A stretch of DNA of 35,025 nucleotides from Sphingobacteriia bacterium. GTDB lineage: Bacteria; Bacteroidota; Bacteroidia; Bacteroidales; UBA7960. Where the stretch lies: contig JAABRR010000042.1 in NCBI GenBank assembly GCA_011390785.1, forward strand, positions 1 through 35,025. The letters are read 5' to 3'. Under the pieces are notes generated by a model, which worked only from the letters and a program-made list of their open reading frames with translations, searched no databases and was not told the DNA's origin. Position 1 is the stretch's first letter. Each line of letters opens with the position of its first letter. Shown here piece by piece: positions 7,970 to 16,619 of the stretch. The position numbers were made by a program, and so were the translations under genes.

Positions 7970-8085
7970 CTGGATGGTTTAGCTGGCCGTTACCTCTTGA
8001 CTGATGGTTAATTGATACTTTTCGGCAAACGATCAGTTTTATAGTTATTAAGGAGTGAGTCCCGGGGTGATTGGGATCAAATTAT

Positions 8086-8115
8086 TTTGTATGAATGGAA
8101 TTTTTCCTACATTTG
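8086..8115 (+). promoter_or_regulatory. promoter of tRNA-Val
   Basis: TTTG (8086-8089) and TACATTTG (8108-8115) are 18 bases apart, an excellent match to the Bacteroidota sigma consensus (TTTG around -33, TANNTTTG around -7). The tRNA begins 15 bases after the -7 box, so transcription should start at about 8120 with a short 5' leader. Confidence 0.7.
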
Positions 8116-8129
8116 TGGCCCAAAATAGC

Positions 8130-8204
8130 GGGACGTTAGCTCAGTTGGTTTAGAGCGCATGCTTGACAGGCATGAGGTCACTGGTTCGATTCCAGTACGT
8201 CCCA
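8130..8204 (+). tRNA. tRNA-Val (GAC)
   Basis: 75 nt folding as a full cloverleaf: acceptor GGGACGT (8130-8136) with ACGTCCC (8197-8203) and discriminator A; D stem GCTC/GAGC; anticodon stem CATGC/GCATG around loop TTGACAG, giving anticodon GAC; T stem ACTGG/CCAGT around TTCGATT. The CCA end is not encoded in full (CCCACA). Confidence 0.96.
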
Positions 8205-8354
8205 CAACTCTAAATTTAAGGCTGCTGAAAATTAATGAAACAGCAGATGCAATAACCCAAATCTTATATCGCTGGAGATAAATATTGCAGGCTCCTTAAT
8301 AATCATTTGATTTTATATATGCCTGGGTTTTTCCGGTAAAGTTTTAAATAACAA

Positions 8355-10592
8355 CTATTTAAGCAATAACATTTTTTTGTTTTGCTGAAAGCTACCAGCA
8401 GTTAATCTATAAAAATAAATACCCCCGGAAAGACCTTCACTATCAAAATCAATAACATGATGACCAGCTGCTATTTCTTTGTTAACTAAGGTGCGAATCA
8501 TACATCCCTGTGCATTATATATCTCTATCCGAACAAGTTGCGGCGCAGAAAGAAAAAACTTAATTGATGTAACTGTTTGGAATGGATTAGGGTAATTCTG
8601 ATCAAGTTGAAAACCAGAAGGCAAATCAGTTTCACTTGCAATATTTTCTTCAAAAGTATTCATGTCTTTGTTAGGATCAAACGCAAACAGGTAACCATTT
8701 GATGTCAATAGTAATGCCGTATTACCACCGGTGTTTTTAAACGACACTATACCTTGCGTTTCAGTAGGTTCGAAGATGATAAATGCGCCTGATAAGGCAT
8801 TATAGGTCATAACGCTCTTATTATTTAATCTTTTGGCGGTACAAATGTTTCGCTCACCAGTATAAACTGAATGTCTGTCGGTTGCAATTTCGCTGCTGGT
8901 GCCGGTGATCGCACTATATGCCATGTATTTATTTTCAGCTGTATAAACAATCACATAATTTTCTCCAGAATAGGTGTTATCTGCTACATTGCTGAAACCG
9001 GTGTATCCGTAAGGTAACTCCAGGTACTGATTATTGGCACCATTGAATACGGAGAGCTGGTTACTGTTTGGCTCACGATAGTAAAGAAAATCACCACCAA
9101 GGTAGATGCCTACAGGACTGTCAGGTCCCGAGGCTTTTTGAGTCCAGACATCTAAAACAGGAGAATATAAAAACATTGTGTACCCTGTGGGATTCACCGC
9201 TAAAAGGCCGGCCACATCTTTATCATCGCTTATTTTAATGCCAGAATAATTACCCGAATAATTACCCCATTCGGTGTTAAAGTGAGTAAGGGTGTCTGAA
9301 CTGGCTATATTATAACTATAAACATACGCTGAATCTGCATCTTTGTCTTCAATTAGCATAATACCCCAATCATCCCGGGGCTCGATTATCCGTGTCCATT
9401 TGAAGTTGTTCTCATAATCCGCCGGCATCGGGGCATAAGCCGTAACCTGCTCATTCGGATAGGCTCCTATTGTCTGGTGAAGATCATTCCCTATGTATAT
9501 TTTACCTCCGCAACTATGCCAGTTGACATCTTGTTCAACATGCAAATCTGAAACGATGCATGGATTTATCGTATGGGTGTCTGATTGGTAAGAATGTACT
9601 TCGATGCTGTTATTGTTCCTATTCATGAATGAAATAACCGCGGTTTGCGCCCCTACGCTGAATGAGTGAATTTGATAATCATCGTTTGAAGATCGGCTTA
9701 CCACGCAGGGCTCCGGATACAAGGTATTGTAAATATAGAAGGTGTGATTATAATCGGGATACTCAAGCAATGTGCTGACGCGAAACATATAAACAGTGCG
9801 CGGAGACAAATTTTGAGCTATCGATGAAACCCCAACCGTATAATATTCCCCATTTTCGTTATGTTCGGTCCAGGTGTTGTGGATGGCACTGTAACAGCCA
9901 AAAAATTGGTTCTCAAAAGTGCTGAAATTACTTCTCCACGCCACAAATCCATAATCCAGCGCTTCAAATGCGATTACATAGGGCCAATTCAGTTCAAAGA
10001 ACTTGTTTGAGACGGTAGTGAAGACGATTAATTTTTCATTGTCGGAATTGTCCGAGATTTTCACTAAGATATAGCCCGGTTTTGTATGTTTTATATCTTC
10101 GTCAATTTCTTCTAAATCGTTGATCGGATGGGTATACCACTGACTGTTCTTCGAATCAAAAACATAAAAACACTTATCGGTAATAAAATAGGCCAGGCTC
10201 TCCGAACAACCAATATGGTATAGTGATGATGATCCACCTAGGCCAAGCAAAGTACCTTCATAATTCAGGCTACTATAGCCTTGTGAAATGGCGCTATAAG
10301 CGGTCAAAATTGAATCAGTGGCAACAATGGCCACATCCTTACCTGCCGCAATGTATTTCCATGGCAAGGTAGTTGGCTGATGGTATTCATGCCATTGGCC
10401 GGAAATCAGGTCATAGGTGTAGATTACCGAGTCGTTTTTGCCGACATAAATCACGCAGTTCTCGCCCGCTGTAAAAAGTTTGTCAGTTGGCAGAACATCG
10501 GGCAATTGTTTCTCAACCCATGCCCCTTGTGGTTGAGCCAAAGCTGAAGCTGCCCAGAATAAAATAATTGTGATTTGGATTAGCTTTTTCAT
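8355..10592 (-). CDS. T9SS cargo protein, beta-propeller-like, unknown function
   Basis: 745 residues. N-terminal Sec signal peptide (MKKLIQITIILFWAASALAQ, cleavage after the AQ region). The middle (about 25-640) is a long run of short beta-strand-rich segments of the type V..Y.AI.G.W or YNTLYPEP, suggesting beta-propeller blades, but no Kelch or WD signature is clear. Residues about 655-745 are a type A T9SS sorting domain: NYPNPFQTVTSIKF, VRIEIYNAQG, AAGHHVIDFDSEGLSGGIYF, ending NKKMLLLK. Family knowledge: this domain directs passage through the outer membrane by the Por/T9SS machine and is then removed. Monocistronic by spacing (147 bp from the upstream T9SS gene). The substrate or binding partner is unknown. 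Confidence 0.85.
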   Translation of the reverse strand: MKKLIQITIILFWAASALAQPQGAWVEKQLPDVLPTDKLFTAGENCVIYVGKNDSVIYTYDLISGQWHEYHQPTTLPWKYIAAGKDVAIVATDSILTAYSAISQGYSSLNYEGTLLGLGGSSSLYHIGCSESLAYFITDKCFYVFDSKNSQWYTHPINDLEEIDEDIKHTKPGYILVKISDNSDNEKLIVFTTVSNKFFELNWPYVIAFEALDYGFVAWRSNFSTFENQFFGCYSAIHNTWTEHNENGEYYTVGVSSIAQNLSPRTVYMFRVSTLLEYPDYNHTFYIYNTLYPEPCVVSRSSNDDYQIHSFSVGAQTAVISFMNRNNNSIEVHSYQSDTHTINPCIVSDLHVEQDVNWHSCGGKIYIGNDLHQTIGAYPNEQVTAYAPMPADYENNFKWTRIIEPRDDWGIMLIEDKDADSAYVYSYNIASSDTLTHFNTEWGNYSGNYSGIKISDDKDVAGLLAVNPTGYTMFLYSPVLDVWTQKASGPDSPVGIYLGGDFLYYREPNSNQLSVFNGANNQYLELPYGYTGFSNVADNTYSGENYVIVYTAENKYMAYSAITGTSSEIATDRHSVYTGERNICTAKRLNNKSVMTYNALSGAFIIFEPTETQGIVSFKNTGGNTALLLTSNGYLFAFDPNKDMNTFEENIASETDLPSGFQLDQNYPNPFQTVTSIKFFLSAPQLVRIEIYNAQGCMIRTLVNKEIAAGHHVIDFDSEGLSGGIYFYRLTAGSFQQNKKMLLLK

Positions 10593-10739
10593 CTGTTAAA
10601 ATTTTATTTAAACTAACTCTGAAGTGTTCAAATGGTGGTTTACATAGGCCAGAGATTTTATCCGCTATACTTTCTATGTAAATATGTTTTATGAGTTATG
10701 AAATTGTAAGTTCTTTAATAATGATGGTAAAAAAACATC

Positions 10740-12971
10740 TTACCTGATTTTTATCATTTTTCTATTTACTGACTGATCTCCTGAACTCATTTTTAAAATA
10801 TAGATGCCATCATGAAATCCTGCTGCATCCCAGGTGATTACATGCCGGCCCTCAGGTATTTCCTTATCAAGCAGCAGGCAAACAAGCCGTCCTGTTAAAT
10901 CAAACACTTCAATAGTTATACGTCTATTGTATCTTACCTTGAATGTAATGGTTGTATACTCAAATAGAGGATTGGGATATGTGTTTTCAAATCTGAAAAA
11001 TTTTGAATCTGCTTCTTCAATAAATGTAGGAGTAATTACTGGCCCTCCGGGTTCAACTATGATACCATTGGCGGTAATATCATAATCTCCGCGTAATCCG
11101 TCCTTTAGCCACAGTACTATAGTATCCTGATTGATTACGGCACCTGTTTCTCCGTCATATTCAAACTCATACCACCCTGTATCTTCTGCAGGAGTTGGAC
11201 CGTATTTATAATATGCATTTATTTCAGGTCCTTCGTGAAGATAAAATGTTGCCGTTGTGCTTTCGTTGGGGCTCAACCCCGTTATTGTAAAGCTGAAAAA
11301 GCCATATGGATGGGTTCCATCTTCAGGTGCACCCTGAGCATTTGGGTCGGGGCTATCTGTAGCCTGCACATTTTCCAGCATTAATGGTTCAGGTACGGCC
11401 AGCGTAACATAATGATCCTGGTCAAAAGTGCTGAATGATGTTACATTGGCTTGCTGAAAATCAGGCTGCCCATCGGAATTACCATCATAGGCAGGGTTAT
11501 TTCTCTCGGGTCCCTGTTCCTCTTCGTCAGCTATTCCGTCGATATCTTCATCGGTAAAAACCCCTGCATATCCGTTTTTATCAATCCTTTGGGCATAAAT
11601 ATCGTAATCTGTACCATTGCGCATATCTGCCCATACAATTATAGCCCCCTCATCACCGTCGGAAGCCAGTGCAGGAAATTCCTGGTAGCCGGGAGCAGTG
11701 CAAACGGCCGTGCCGTTAAAAGCCCATAAAGGTTCGCCAGAAGCATTAATTCTTTGTGCGTAAATATCTCCAAACGAATCACTGCGGTAGTCCCACCAGG
11801 TAATAATAATTCCTCCGATGCCATCAGATATTGCGACTGGTGCACTCTGATTATCTGGAGCAGTAGTTGCTGCTACTCCGTTTGATTCCCATTGCATTTC
11901 GCCGGAGGCATTTACATGCTGGGCATATATATCATGGTTGCCATTGCGTTCATCGTGCCATACAATAATAGCTCCACCTTCACCATCGCTTACTATATTG
12001 GGAGATTGCTGATTCTGTAATGCATTGCAAACAGGTATGCCGTGTTCTGTCCACATGAATTCCCCTTCTGCATTTATCCTTTGGGCATAAATATCAGAAT
12101 TCCCTGCCCTGGCATCCTGCCAGGCTATAATAGCTCCTCCTTCTGCGTCGCTAACTATTACCGGTTCAATTTGAAAATAAAGGTAATTACATACTTCAAC
12201 ACCATCGATAGTCCACTGTAATGTACCGTCGTGACTTATTTTCTGGGCGTAGATATCTGTTTCACCAATCCCATCCCGGGAATCTTCCCATGTTATTATG
12301 GCACCGCTATCGCCATCCTTCGTAAGTTGTGGATTCAATTGGCTATGCAATGCCATACAAATTTCTACACCGTTGTTTTCCCATACAGGAATACCTGCTG
12401 AGTCCACCCTTTGAGCATAAATATCTGTGGTTCCGGGTGTACCAGGCAGATGAGTCCAGGTAAATATAGCTCCTGCAGAATCATCACTTACACCCTGGTG
12501 AAACGATTCTGTACCGGATCTGTTGGAAACAGTTACATCATTCAATGCCCATACACGATCCCCATCAGCAGTTATTTTCTGTGCAAAGATGTCGTAGTTG
12601 TAAAAGAAACCCGGGGTCCGGCACCAGCCTGTAATAGCTCCTCCGTAACCATCTTCAACCATAACGGGACTGAAGTATCCTTTTCCCAGCTCAGCAGCGT
12701 TTACGGAAACGCCATCAATTGTCCATACAGGTATACCTTCGTAATTCAGGCGCTGAGCAATTATATCACCACCGAAAATAGAATTATTATATCGGTAATC
12801 GCGCCATGCGATAATTATACCCCCGTTACCATCAGTAATAACAGATGGCTCTCTCTGGTTTTCATCTGCATTGGTTACCAGGGTGTTTTCATTTGTATCG
12901 TTGCTCCACTGACCGTATCCCATAAATGGAATAGTGTACAACAGCAACAAAAGAATCCTTACTTTTTTCAT
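10740..12971 (-). CDS. T9SS cargo protein with YAQRI repeats and choice-of-anchor U domain
   Basis: 743 residues. Signal peptide MKKVRILLLLLYTIPFMGYG. Residues about 30-470 hold eight or nine copies of a 50-58 residue repeat with core DG.GGAIIVW.D.R....DIYAQ, then G...W...GV.VC. Residues about 470-500 (DEDIDGIADEEEQGPE, then AYDGNSDGQPDFQQ) look like calcium-binding TSP3-type acidic loops. Residues about 510-645 match the choice-of-anchor U domain as I remember it (FDQDHYVTLAVPE..., FSFTITGLSPNESTTATFYL). Residues about 660-743 are a type A T9SS sorting domain (ENTYPNPLFEYTTITFKV, ending NRKMIKIR). It starts 18 bp after the stop of the DUF4412 gene upstream, so it is likely in that operon. 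A repeat-built cell-surface or released protein; no enzyme motif is visible. Confidence 0.88.
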   Translation of the reverse strand: MKKVRILLLLLYTIPFMGYGQWSNDTNENTLVTNADENQREPSVITDGNGGIIIAWRDYRYNNSIFGGDIIAQRLNYEGIPVWTIDGVSVNAAELGKGYFSPVMVEDGYGGAITGWCRTPGFFYNYDIFAQKITADGDRVWALNDVTVSNRSGTESFHQGVSDDSAGAIFTWTHLPGTPGTTDIYAQRVDSAGIPVWENNGVEICMALHSQLNPQLTKDGDSGAIITWEDSRDGIGETDIYAQKISHDGTLQWTIDGVEVCNYLYFQIEPVIVSDAEGGAIIAWQDARAGNSDIYAQRINAEGEFMWTEHGIPVCNALQNQQSPNIVSDGEGGAIIVWHDERNGNHDIYAQHVNASGEMQWESNGVAATTAPDNQSAPVAISDGIGGIIITWWDYRSDSFGDIYAQRINASGEPLWAFNGTAVCTAPGYQEFPALASDGDEGAIIVWADMRNGTDYDIYAQRIDKNGYAGVFTDEDIDGIADEEEQGPERNNPAYDGNSDGQPDFQQANVTSFSTFDQDHYVTLAVPEPLMLENVQATDSPDPNAQGAPEDGTHPYGFFSFTITGLSPNESTTATFYLHEGPEINAYYKYGPTPAEDTGWYEFEYDGETGAVINQDTIVLWLKDGLRGDYDITANGIIVEPGGPVITPTFIEEADSKFFRFENTYPNPLFEYTTITFKVRYNRRITIEVFDLTGRLVCLLLDKEIPEGRHVITWDAAGFHDGIYILKMSSGDQSVNRKMIKIR

Positions 12972-12989
12972 GGTTTTTCATTTAAAATA

Positions 12990-13910
12990 TTATCTGCTAT
13001 CAGGCAAAATTTCAATATTAATGACCCCCTCATGCACCTGGATGAGTTTTTCATCACCAGCTTCCCAGCTATAGACATTGGAGAATGATTCCCCTGCGTA
13101 AAGTCGCCTGGTTCTGTAACTGAGAGGGCCCTGCTCATTTTCGGGCAGTTCTATACCGTCGCGCATACCTATCCTTATTATTTTCGCAGGCTCATCGGTA
13201 TTGTTATTAAGGATAAATTTGTAATATATGCTCTCAGGGACTTCAAAGGAGATAACTTCACCTCTTTTGTATTCCCCCTTTAATGGCAGGGTAGCTCTGA
13301 CTTCTTTCCAGGATTCCGGTGCAGGTGGTTCCGGGATGATCGGACGCATTCTTCTGTCTACCTCTGTATAATCCGTGGGTATAGAAAATATATCTTCCCT
13401 TAATTTTTCCTCTTTAATATCCCTGAGCTCCATGTAAGTATTTTCTGCCATTTCGTTAACCATTTTTATTATGAATTTCAAGTCTTCCGAATACCAGGCA
13501 GTAAAAACCAGCTGGCCAGAGGCGTAAAGCTCAGATTTACTGCAATTGTATCCTGCGATTATTTCCTCGCCGATATTTTTCTCATCATACCTTGACTTGC
13601 TGTAGATAAATGCCTGGTAAGGATCATTCATCAGGCTTGTTTGGGAATGTATATCAGTATAGTGTACAAATTTCTCATCGGGCAGCAGGATGGCAGTTTC
13701 GCCTTTTTCCTGATCAACTATCACTATGCCTTTCATGCCGCTATCCTCGAAGTCATACCTATACTTTATTCCAATGGATTGTAACTGGTAAACAGTTTCT
13801 TTCCCCTGCCTTGCATTTATCATTTCAGCTTTGAAAGGTGTCTGCCCATGCATCAGAACAGGTATAGCAGCTATAATACAAATGACTATAATTCGCCTGC
13901 TTTTTTTCAT
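12990..13910 (-). CDS. secreted DUF4412-like protein (long form)
   Basis: 306 residues from the ATG at 13910, chosen because it gives a standard signal peptide (MKKSRRIIVICIIAAIPVLM, then HGQ). An upstream in-frame start at 13970 would add 20 charged residues ahead of it. Residues about 25-190 align by eye with the DUF4412-like protein at 14662-15228: shared spacing of YRYDFEDSGMKGIVIV, ILLPDEKFVHYT, NDPYQAFIYSK, GEEIIAGYNCSKSELY, FIIKMVNEMAENTYMELRDI. A further 100 residues, beta-rich with proline-rich entry, form an extra C-terminal domain. Role unknown; probably periplasmic. It sits between the outer-membrane barrel gene and a T9SS cargo gene. Confidence 0.75.
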   Translation of the reverse strand: MKKSRRIIVICIIAAIPVLMHGQTPFKAEMINARQGKETVYQLQSIGIKYRYDFEDSGMKGIVIVDQEKGETAILLPDEKFVHYTDIHSQTSLMNDPYQAFIYSKSRYDEKNIGEEIIAGYNCSKSELYASGQLVFTAWYSEDLKFIIKMVNEMAENTYMELRDIKEEKLREDIFSIPTDYTEVDRRMRPIIPEPPAPESWKEVRATLPLKGEYKRGEVISFEVPESIYYKFILNNNTDEPAKIIRIGMRDGIELPENEQGPLSYRTRRLYAGESFSNVYSWEAGDEKLIQVHEGVINIEILPDSR

Positions 13911-14004
13911 TTTCTTTTCTTTTTTATTGTCATTTACCATGGTAAGATATACTCTCTTTCTGGTAAGCATTATTAAATTCTGTTATTATACGGGTATTAG
14001 TTTC

Positions 14005-14562
14005 TCAGAATTTCATAGACACACCCAGGTTGAGGTATGCGATACCGAAACCAAGCTCAACCATCCCTGCTATTGTTTCTGTAAAATAGTACCTTCCTCC
14101 AACGAACCATGACCATTCGAGTCCGCTCGATGCGGAAGAATAGTCATAGCCTGGGATAAAATTACCGAACTCTTTGGCTGATACAATATTGAAACCTATC
14201 AGAAGTCCTGTATATGTATCAAACTTCTCAATAAGGGGATAGTGGAAATTACCTCTTCCCCCGATGATTATATTGGTATATTTGTATCCCCATCCTGAAT
14301 ATTCCCATTTATATGAGGCAAATCCAAGGTAAGGGCCCACTCCCACTGAACCCTTTTCGATAATTTCATCAACTACACCTATTTCCAGTGATGCTGATAA
14401 GGGAGGAATCCCCATTTTATAAAAGCTACCTGTGTATAAAGTTGTTCCAAGGCCTAAACCGAGGTTAAGTATTTTATCCCCTTTAAAAAAAATGGGATCC
14501 TGGGCTGATAGTTGTGTAAGTGTAAAAAGTGCAATTAATGAAAACGCTATAAGTTTTTTCAT
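14005..14562 (-). CDS. small outer-membrane beta-barrel protein
   Basis: 185 residues. Signal peptide MKKLIAFSLIALFTLTQLSA then QD. The mature part is alternating amphipathic strands with glycine and aromatic residues (LNLGLGLGTTLYTG, VGVGPYLGFASYKWEYSG, YTGLLIGFNIVSA, WSWFVGGRYYF, MVELGFGIAYLNLGVSMKF). It ends in phenylalanine, as the terminal strand of BAM-inserted barrels does. About eight strands are likely, as in OmpW/OmpX-size proteins. It is flanked by the two DUF4412-like genes in the same direction, suggesting one surface function. Confidence 0.8.
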   Translation of the reverse strand: MKKLIAFSLIALFTLTQLSAQDPIFFKGDKILNLGLGLGTTLYTGSFYKMGIPPLSASLEIGVVDEIIEKGSVGVGPYLGFASYKWEYSGWGYKYTNIIIGGRGNFHYPLIEKFDTYTGLLIGFNIVSAKEFGNFIPGYDYSSASSGLEWSWFVGGRYYFTETIAGMVELGFGIAYLNLGVSMKF

Positions 14563-14661
14563 GATTTCAGAATTTTAAGGTTGTAAATAAGGAATTAAAA
14601 TTTAGCTTTTAAATTGTTATTTCAAAATATGATATGAATTGTTATATTCTTATTTGATGAA

Positions 14662-15228
14662 TTATTTTTGGGATTTCATTATCTGGTAGCCTTCGGGTAT
14701 CTCAAAGCTTTTTGCGTCTGGAGTCCATGGTTCGATGTCTTTAAGTTCCATGGTTGCATCACCCGATCCATCGATATGGTTAATAAGCTTGATGGGGAAA
14801 TTGTACTGTCCGGATGTCCAAACGGTAAACATTCGTTGCGTTGGATTATCGTTATTATATAAACCTGATCGTACACATGATACCCCATTAATGGTTTCAT
14901 TGCCTTCTTCTTTAAGTATTCCTGTTCCCTTGAAATGGGTATATGAGGCAACGGGATCGTTACCCATACTCATTGGGTCTGTTGCGGAGCTTTTCATGGC
15001 CATCTTTTGCTGTGGCATAAGTATTATTACTTCCGGCGACATCTTTTTAACTATTATGGCTCCATCCATATCGTTCTCGGAGAATTCGTAGCGGTAGCCG
15101 GTATCAGCAGAATAGACTGTGAATACACGTTCCTGGCCCATAGAAGTAAAATACATCTTGCCTTTAAATTGTGCATTTGCCTCCAAAATCAGAAGGCAGG
15201 CTGTGAAAAGAATAATTAGTTTTTTCAT
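14662..15228 (-). CDS. secreted DUF4412 protein (short form)
   Basis: 188 residues. Signal peptide MKKLIILFTACLLILEANA then QFKGKMYFTSMGQE. The body fits DUF4412, a Bacteroidota periplasmic family of unknown role with a predicted beta-sandwich of the LolA/LolB kind: YRYEFSENDMDGAIIVKK, VIILMPQQKMAMK, NDPVASYTHFKG, NETINGVSCVRSGLY, FPIKLINHIDGSGDATMELK, KSFEIPEGYQIM. Paralogue of the gene at 12990-13910. The 99-bp gap to the barrel gene and 18-bp gap to the lipoprotein gene upstream suggest a shared transcript. Confidence 0.82.
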   Translation of the reverse strand: MKKLIILFTACLLILEANAQFKGKMYFTSMGQERVFTVYSADTGYRYEFSENDMDGAIIVKKMSPEVIILMPQQKMAMKSSATDPMSMGNDPVASYTHFKGTGILKEEGNETINGVSCVRSGLYNNDNPTQRMFTVWTSGQYNFPIKLINHIDGSGDATMELKDIEPWTPDAKSFEIPEGYQIMKSQK

Positions 15229-15246
15229 AATAGTTGGTTTTAATTA

Positions 15247-15834
15247 TTAAGGTACAATAGGTGTTACAGCCGGCATAAGATTCAGGGTCCATGTAATCTC
15301 ACCTGTCCCTTCACTAACACCAGTCTCTGCTCCGCCGGGGCTAAGAACTGCCTGTTCAAAGGAGAAAGTTACAATACCTCCTGAAGGGCCATTGTATTCT
15401 GCCTGAGAGACCATTACCCAGTTGCCGTTATTATCCCTGGCATAAACGGTTGTAATATCATTCTCTACATTTATTCGCGGGTCTATTACAATGTAAGTTT
15501 GCCCTCCTCCTTTTTCCACGTGGCCCTCAGGAGCCAGGCCCCAGTTTCCGGATCGGGTTATTTTGGAATCTCCACCCTCCAAAATATGTTCACCTGAATA
15601 GCTGATAATACCTGTTGATATTACTACCTCGCCTGTCCTGAATATTGATATTTCCATATCAGTGGAAGTAGTCCAGTCAGGAAAGGTATTGATGTACTCA
15701 ACAGTGAGTAAACCGTCATAATCTTCCTCGAAGATATCTTCTTCCCCGGAGGTATCTTTTTCCGTGGAGCATCCTGATGCCAGCAGACATAAGATAAAAA
15801 GGCCAAGGCCTGCAATTTTTATTTTGTCTTTCAT
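15247..15834 (-). CDS. lipoprotein of unknown function
   Basis: 195 residues. Signal peptidase II site LLASG-C22. The acidic and charged stretch just after the cysteine (STEKDTSGEEDIFEEDYDG) is compatible with the lipoprotein export signal that sends Bacteroidota lipoproteins to the cell surface. The rest is beta-rich (VEYINTFPDWTTSTDMEISI, GGGQTYIVIDPRI, GGIVTFSFEQAVLSPGGAET) and not a family I recognise. It is the first gene of the minus-strand run ending in the T9SS cargo genes, 18 bp ahead of the short DUF4412 gene. Confidence 0.75.
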   Translation of the reverse strand: MKDKIKIAGLGLFILCLLASGCSTEKDTSGEEDIFEEDYDGLLTVEYINTFPDWTTSTDMEISIFRTGEVVISTGIISYSGEHILEGGDSKITRSGNWGLAPEGHVEKGGGQTYIVIDPRINVENDITTVYARDNNGNWVMVSQAEYNGPSGGIVTFSFEQAVLSPGGAETGVSEGTGEITWTLNLMPAVTPIVP

Positions 15835-16007
15835 TTGAATTTTTTTTAGGTTCTATTTACACTTTAATAAATCCATTTTTCTTTTCTCTGACTTTCCTCT
15901 TTTAAAACCAAAATCATGTTCTTTTTCCATCATTTTTAATTTCTACCATAGATTTTCAACTTTCTATTACCTATAAAAATAAAATATAGGAATGATTTAG
16001 ATATTAG

Positions 16008-16247
16008 CTACTTTTCTAAAAACTCAAAAGATGCGTTTAAAGCTTCAATCCGGTTATTTACCTTAAGTTTTTTATAGATATTTTTCAGGTGATATTTTAC
16101 GGTATTGACCGACCTACCCGTTTCAACAGATATTTTTTGATTGGAGAATCCTTTTTTAATAAGCAAAATGATTTTGATCTCCTCGTGGGTCAGGTTGAAA
16201 TATGCTTTCACCGGGTTATTATTTTTTGGGGTAAATGTAAACTTCAA
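16008..16247 (-). CDS. stand-alone LuxR/NarL-type HTH protein
   Basis: 79 residues, nearly all a GerE-type helix-turn-helix (FNLTHEEIKIILLIKKGFSN, then QKISVETGRSVNTVKYHLKN, IYKKLKVNNRIEALN). It is clearly related to the C-terminal HTH of the divergent TPR-LuxR protein (both have NT-KYH-KNIY-KL-V-R--AL). No sensor or dimerisation domain is present. Start problem: the frame opens only with TTG at 16247, right after an in-frame TAA. An ATG at 16257 is out of frame, and loss of one A from the A6 run about 30 bp in would join it. It could be a genuine small DNA-binding protein, a remnant of a larger regulator, or a gene with a single-base error. Confidence 0.65.
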   Translation of the reverse strand: MKFTFTPKNNNPVKAYFNLTHEEIKIILLIKKGFSNQKISVETGRSVNTVKYHLKNIYKKLKVNNRIEALNASFEFLEK

Positions 16248-16619
16248 TTAAACCCATTGTACTACCCGAACGGGTAGTTTTATACTTTAGAAGGAAAAAA
16301 TTAATGAGATGTGTAATAATTTGAATGTATCATCAGACAGAAATTGTTATTTCTCTATATTGCTTGCCTTATTTCCGATAAAATAGATTATCTTTATGAC
16401 GGAAAACATATTGAATATTATCCGGCTTTATTTCAAATGGAAAAAGTATTTGTATTTCATCAAACTTTTACCGCTATCTCTTTAGCATGTATTTAATGAC
16501 TATATTTTTAAACAACAAGTATTTGGTGAAAAAAGGTATTTCTTAATAGTAATTCTTTACCTCCCGGTTAATAGAATTCCCAAATTATTGGAGAATCAAC
16601 CCAAAAATTTAGGAGGAAG
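16248..16619. other. 372-bp intergenic region between the divergent LuxR-type regulators
   Basis: Very AT-rich. It contains the 8-2-8 palindrome at 16261-16278, a bulged hairpin TTCCGATAAA (16373-16382) with TTTATGACGGAA (16393-16404), and a small GAAAT/ATTTC hairpin near 16340-16353. No coding potential is visible. It should hold the promoters for both regulators. Confidence 0.5.
16261..16278. promoter_or_regulatory. perfect 8-2-8 palindrome, candidate operator
   Basis: ACTACCCGAACGGGTAGT is an exact inverted repeat of 8-bp arms around AA, in otherwise AT-rich DNA. It lies 14 bp upstream of the TTG start of the small HTH gene. The symmetry and size suit a dimeric HTH protein such as the neighbouring LuxR-type regulators. 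It could instead form a hairpin in the leader of the small gene. Confidence 0.5.
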
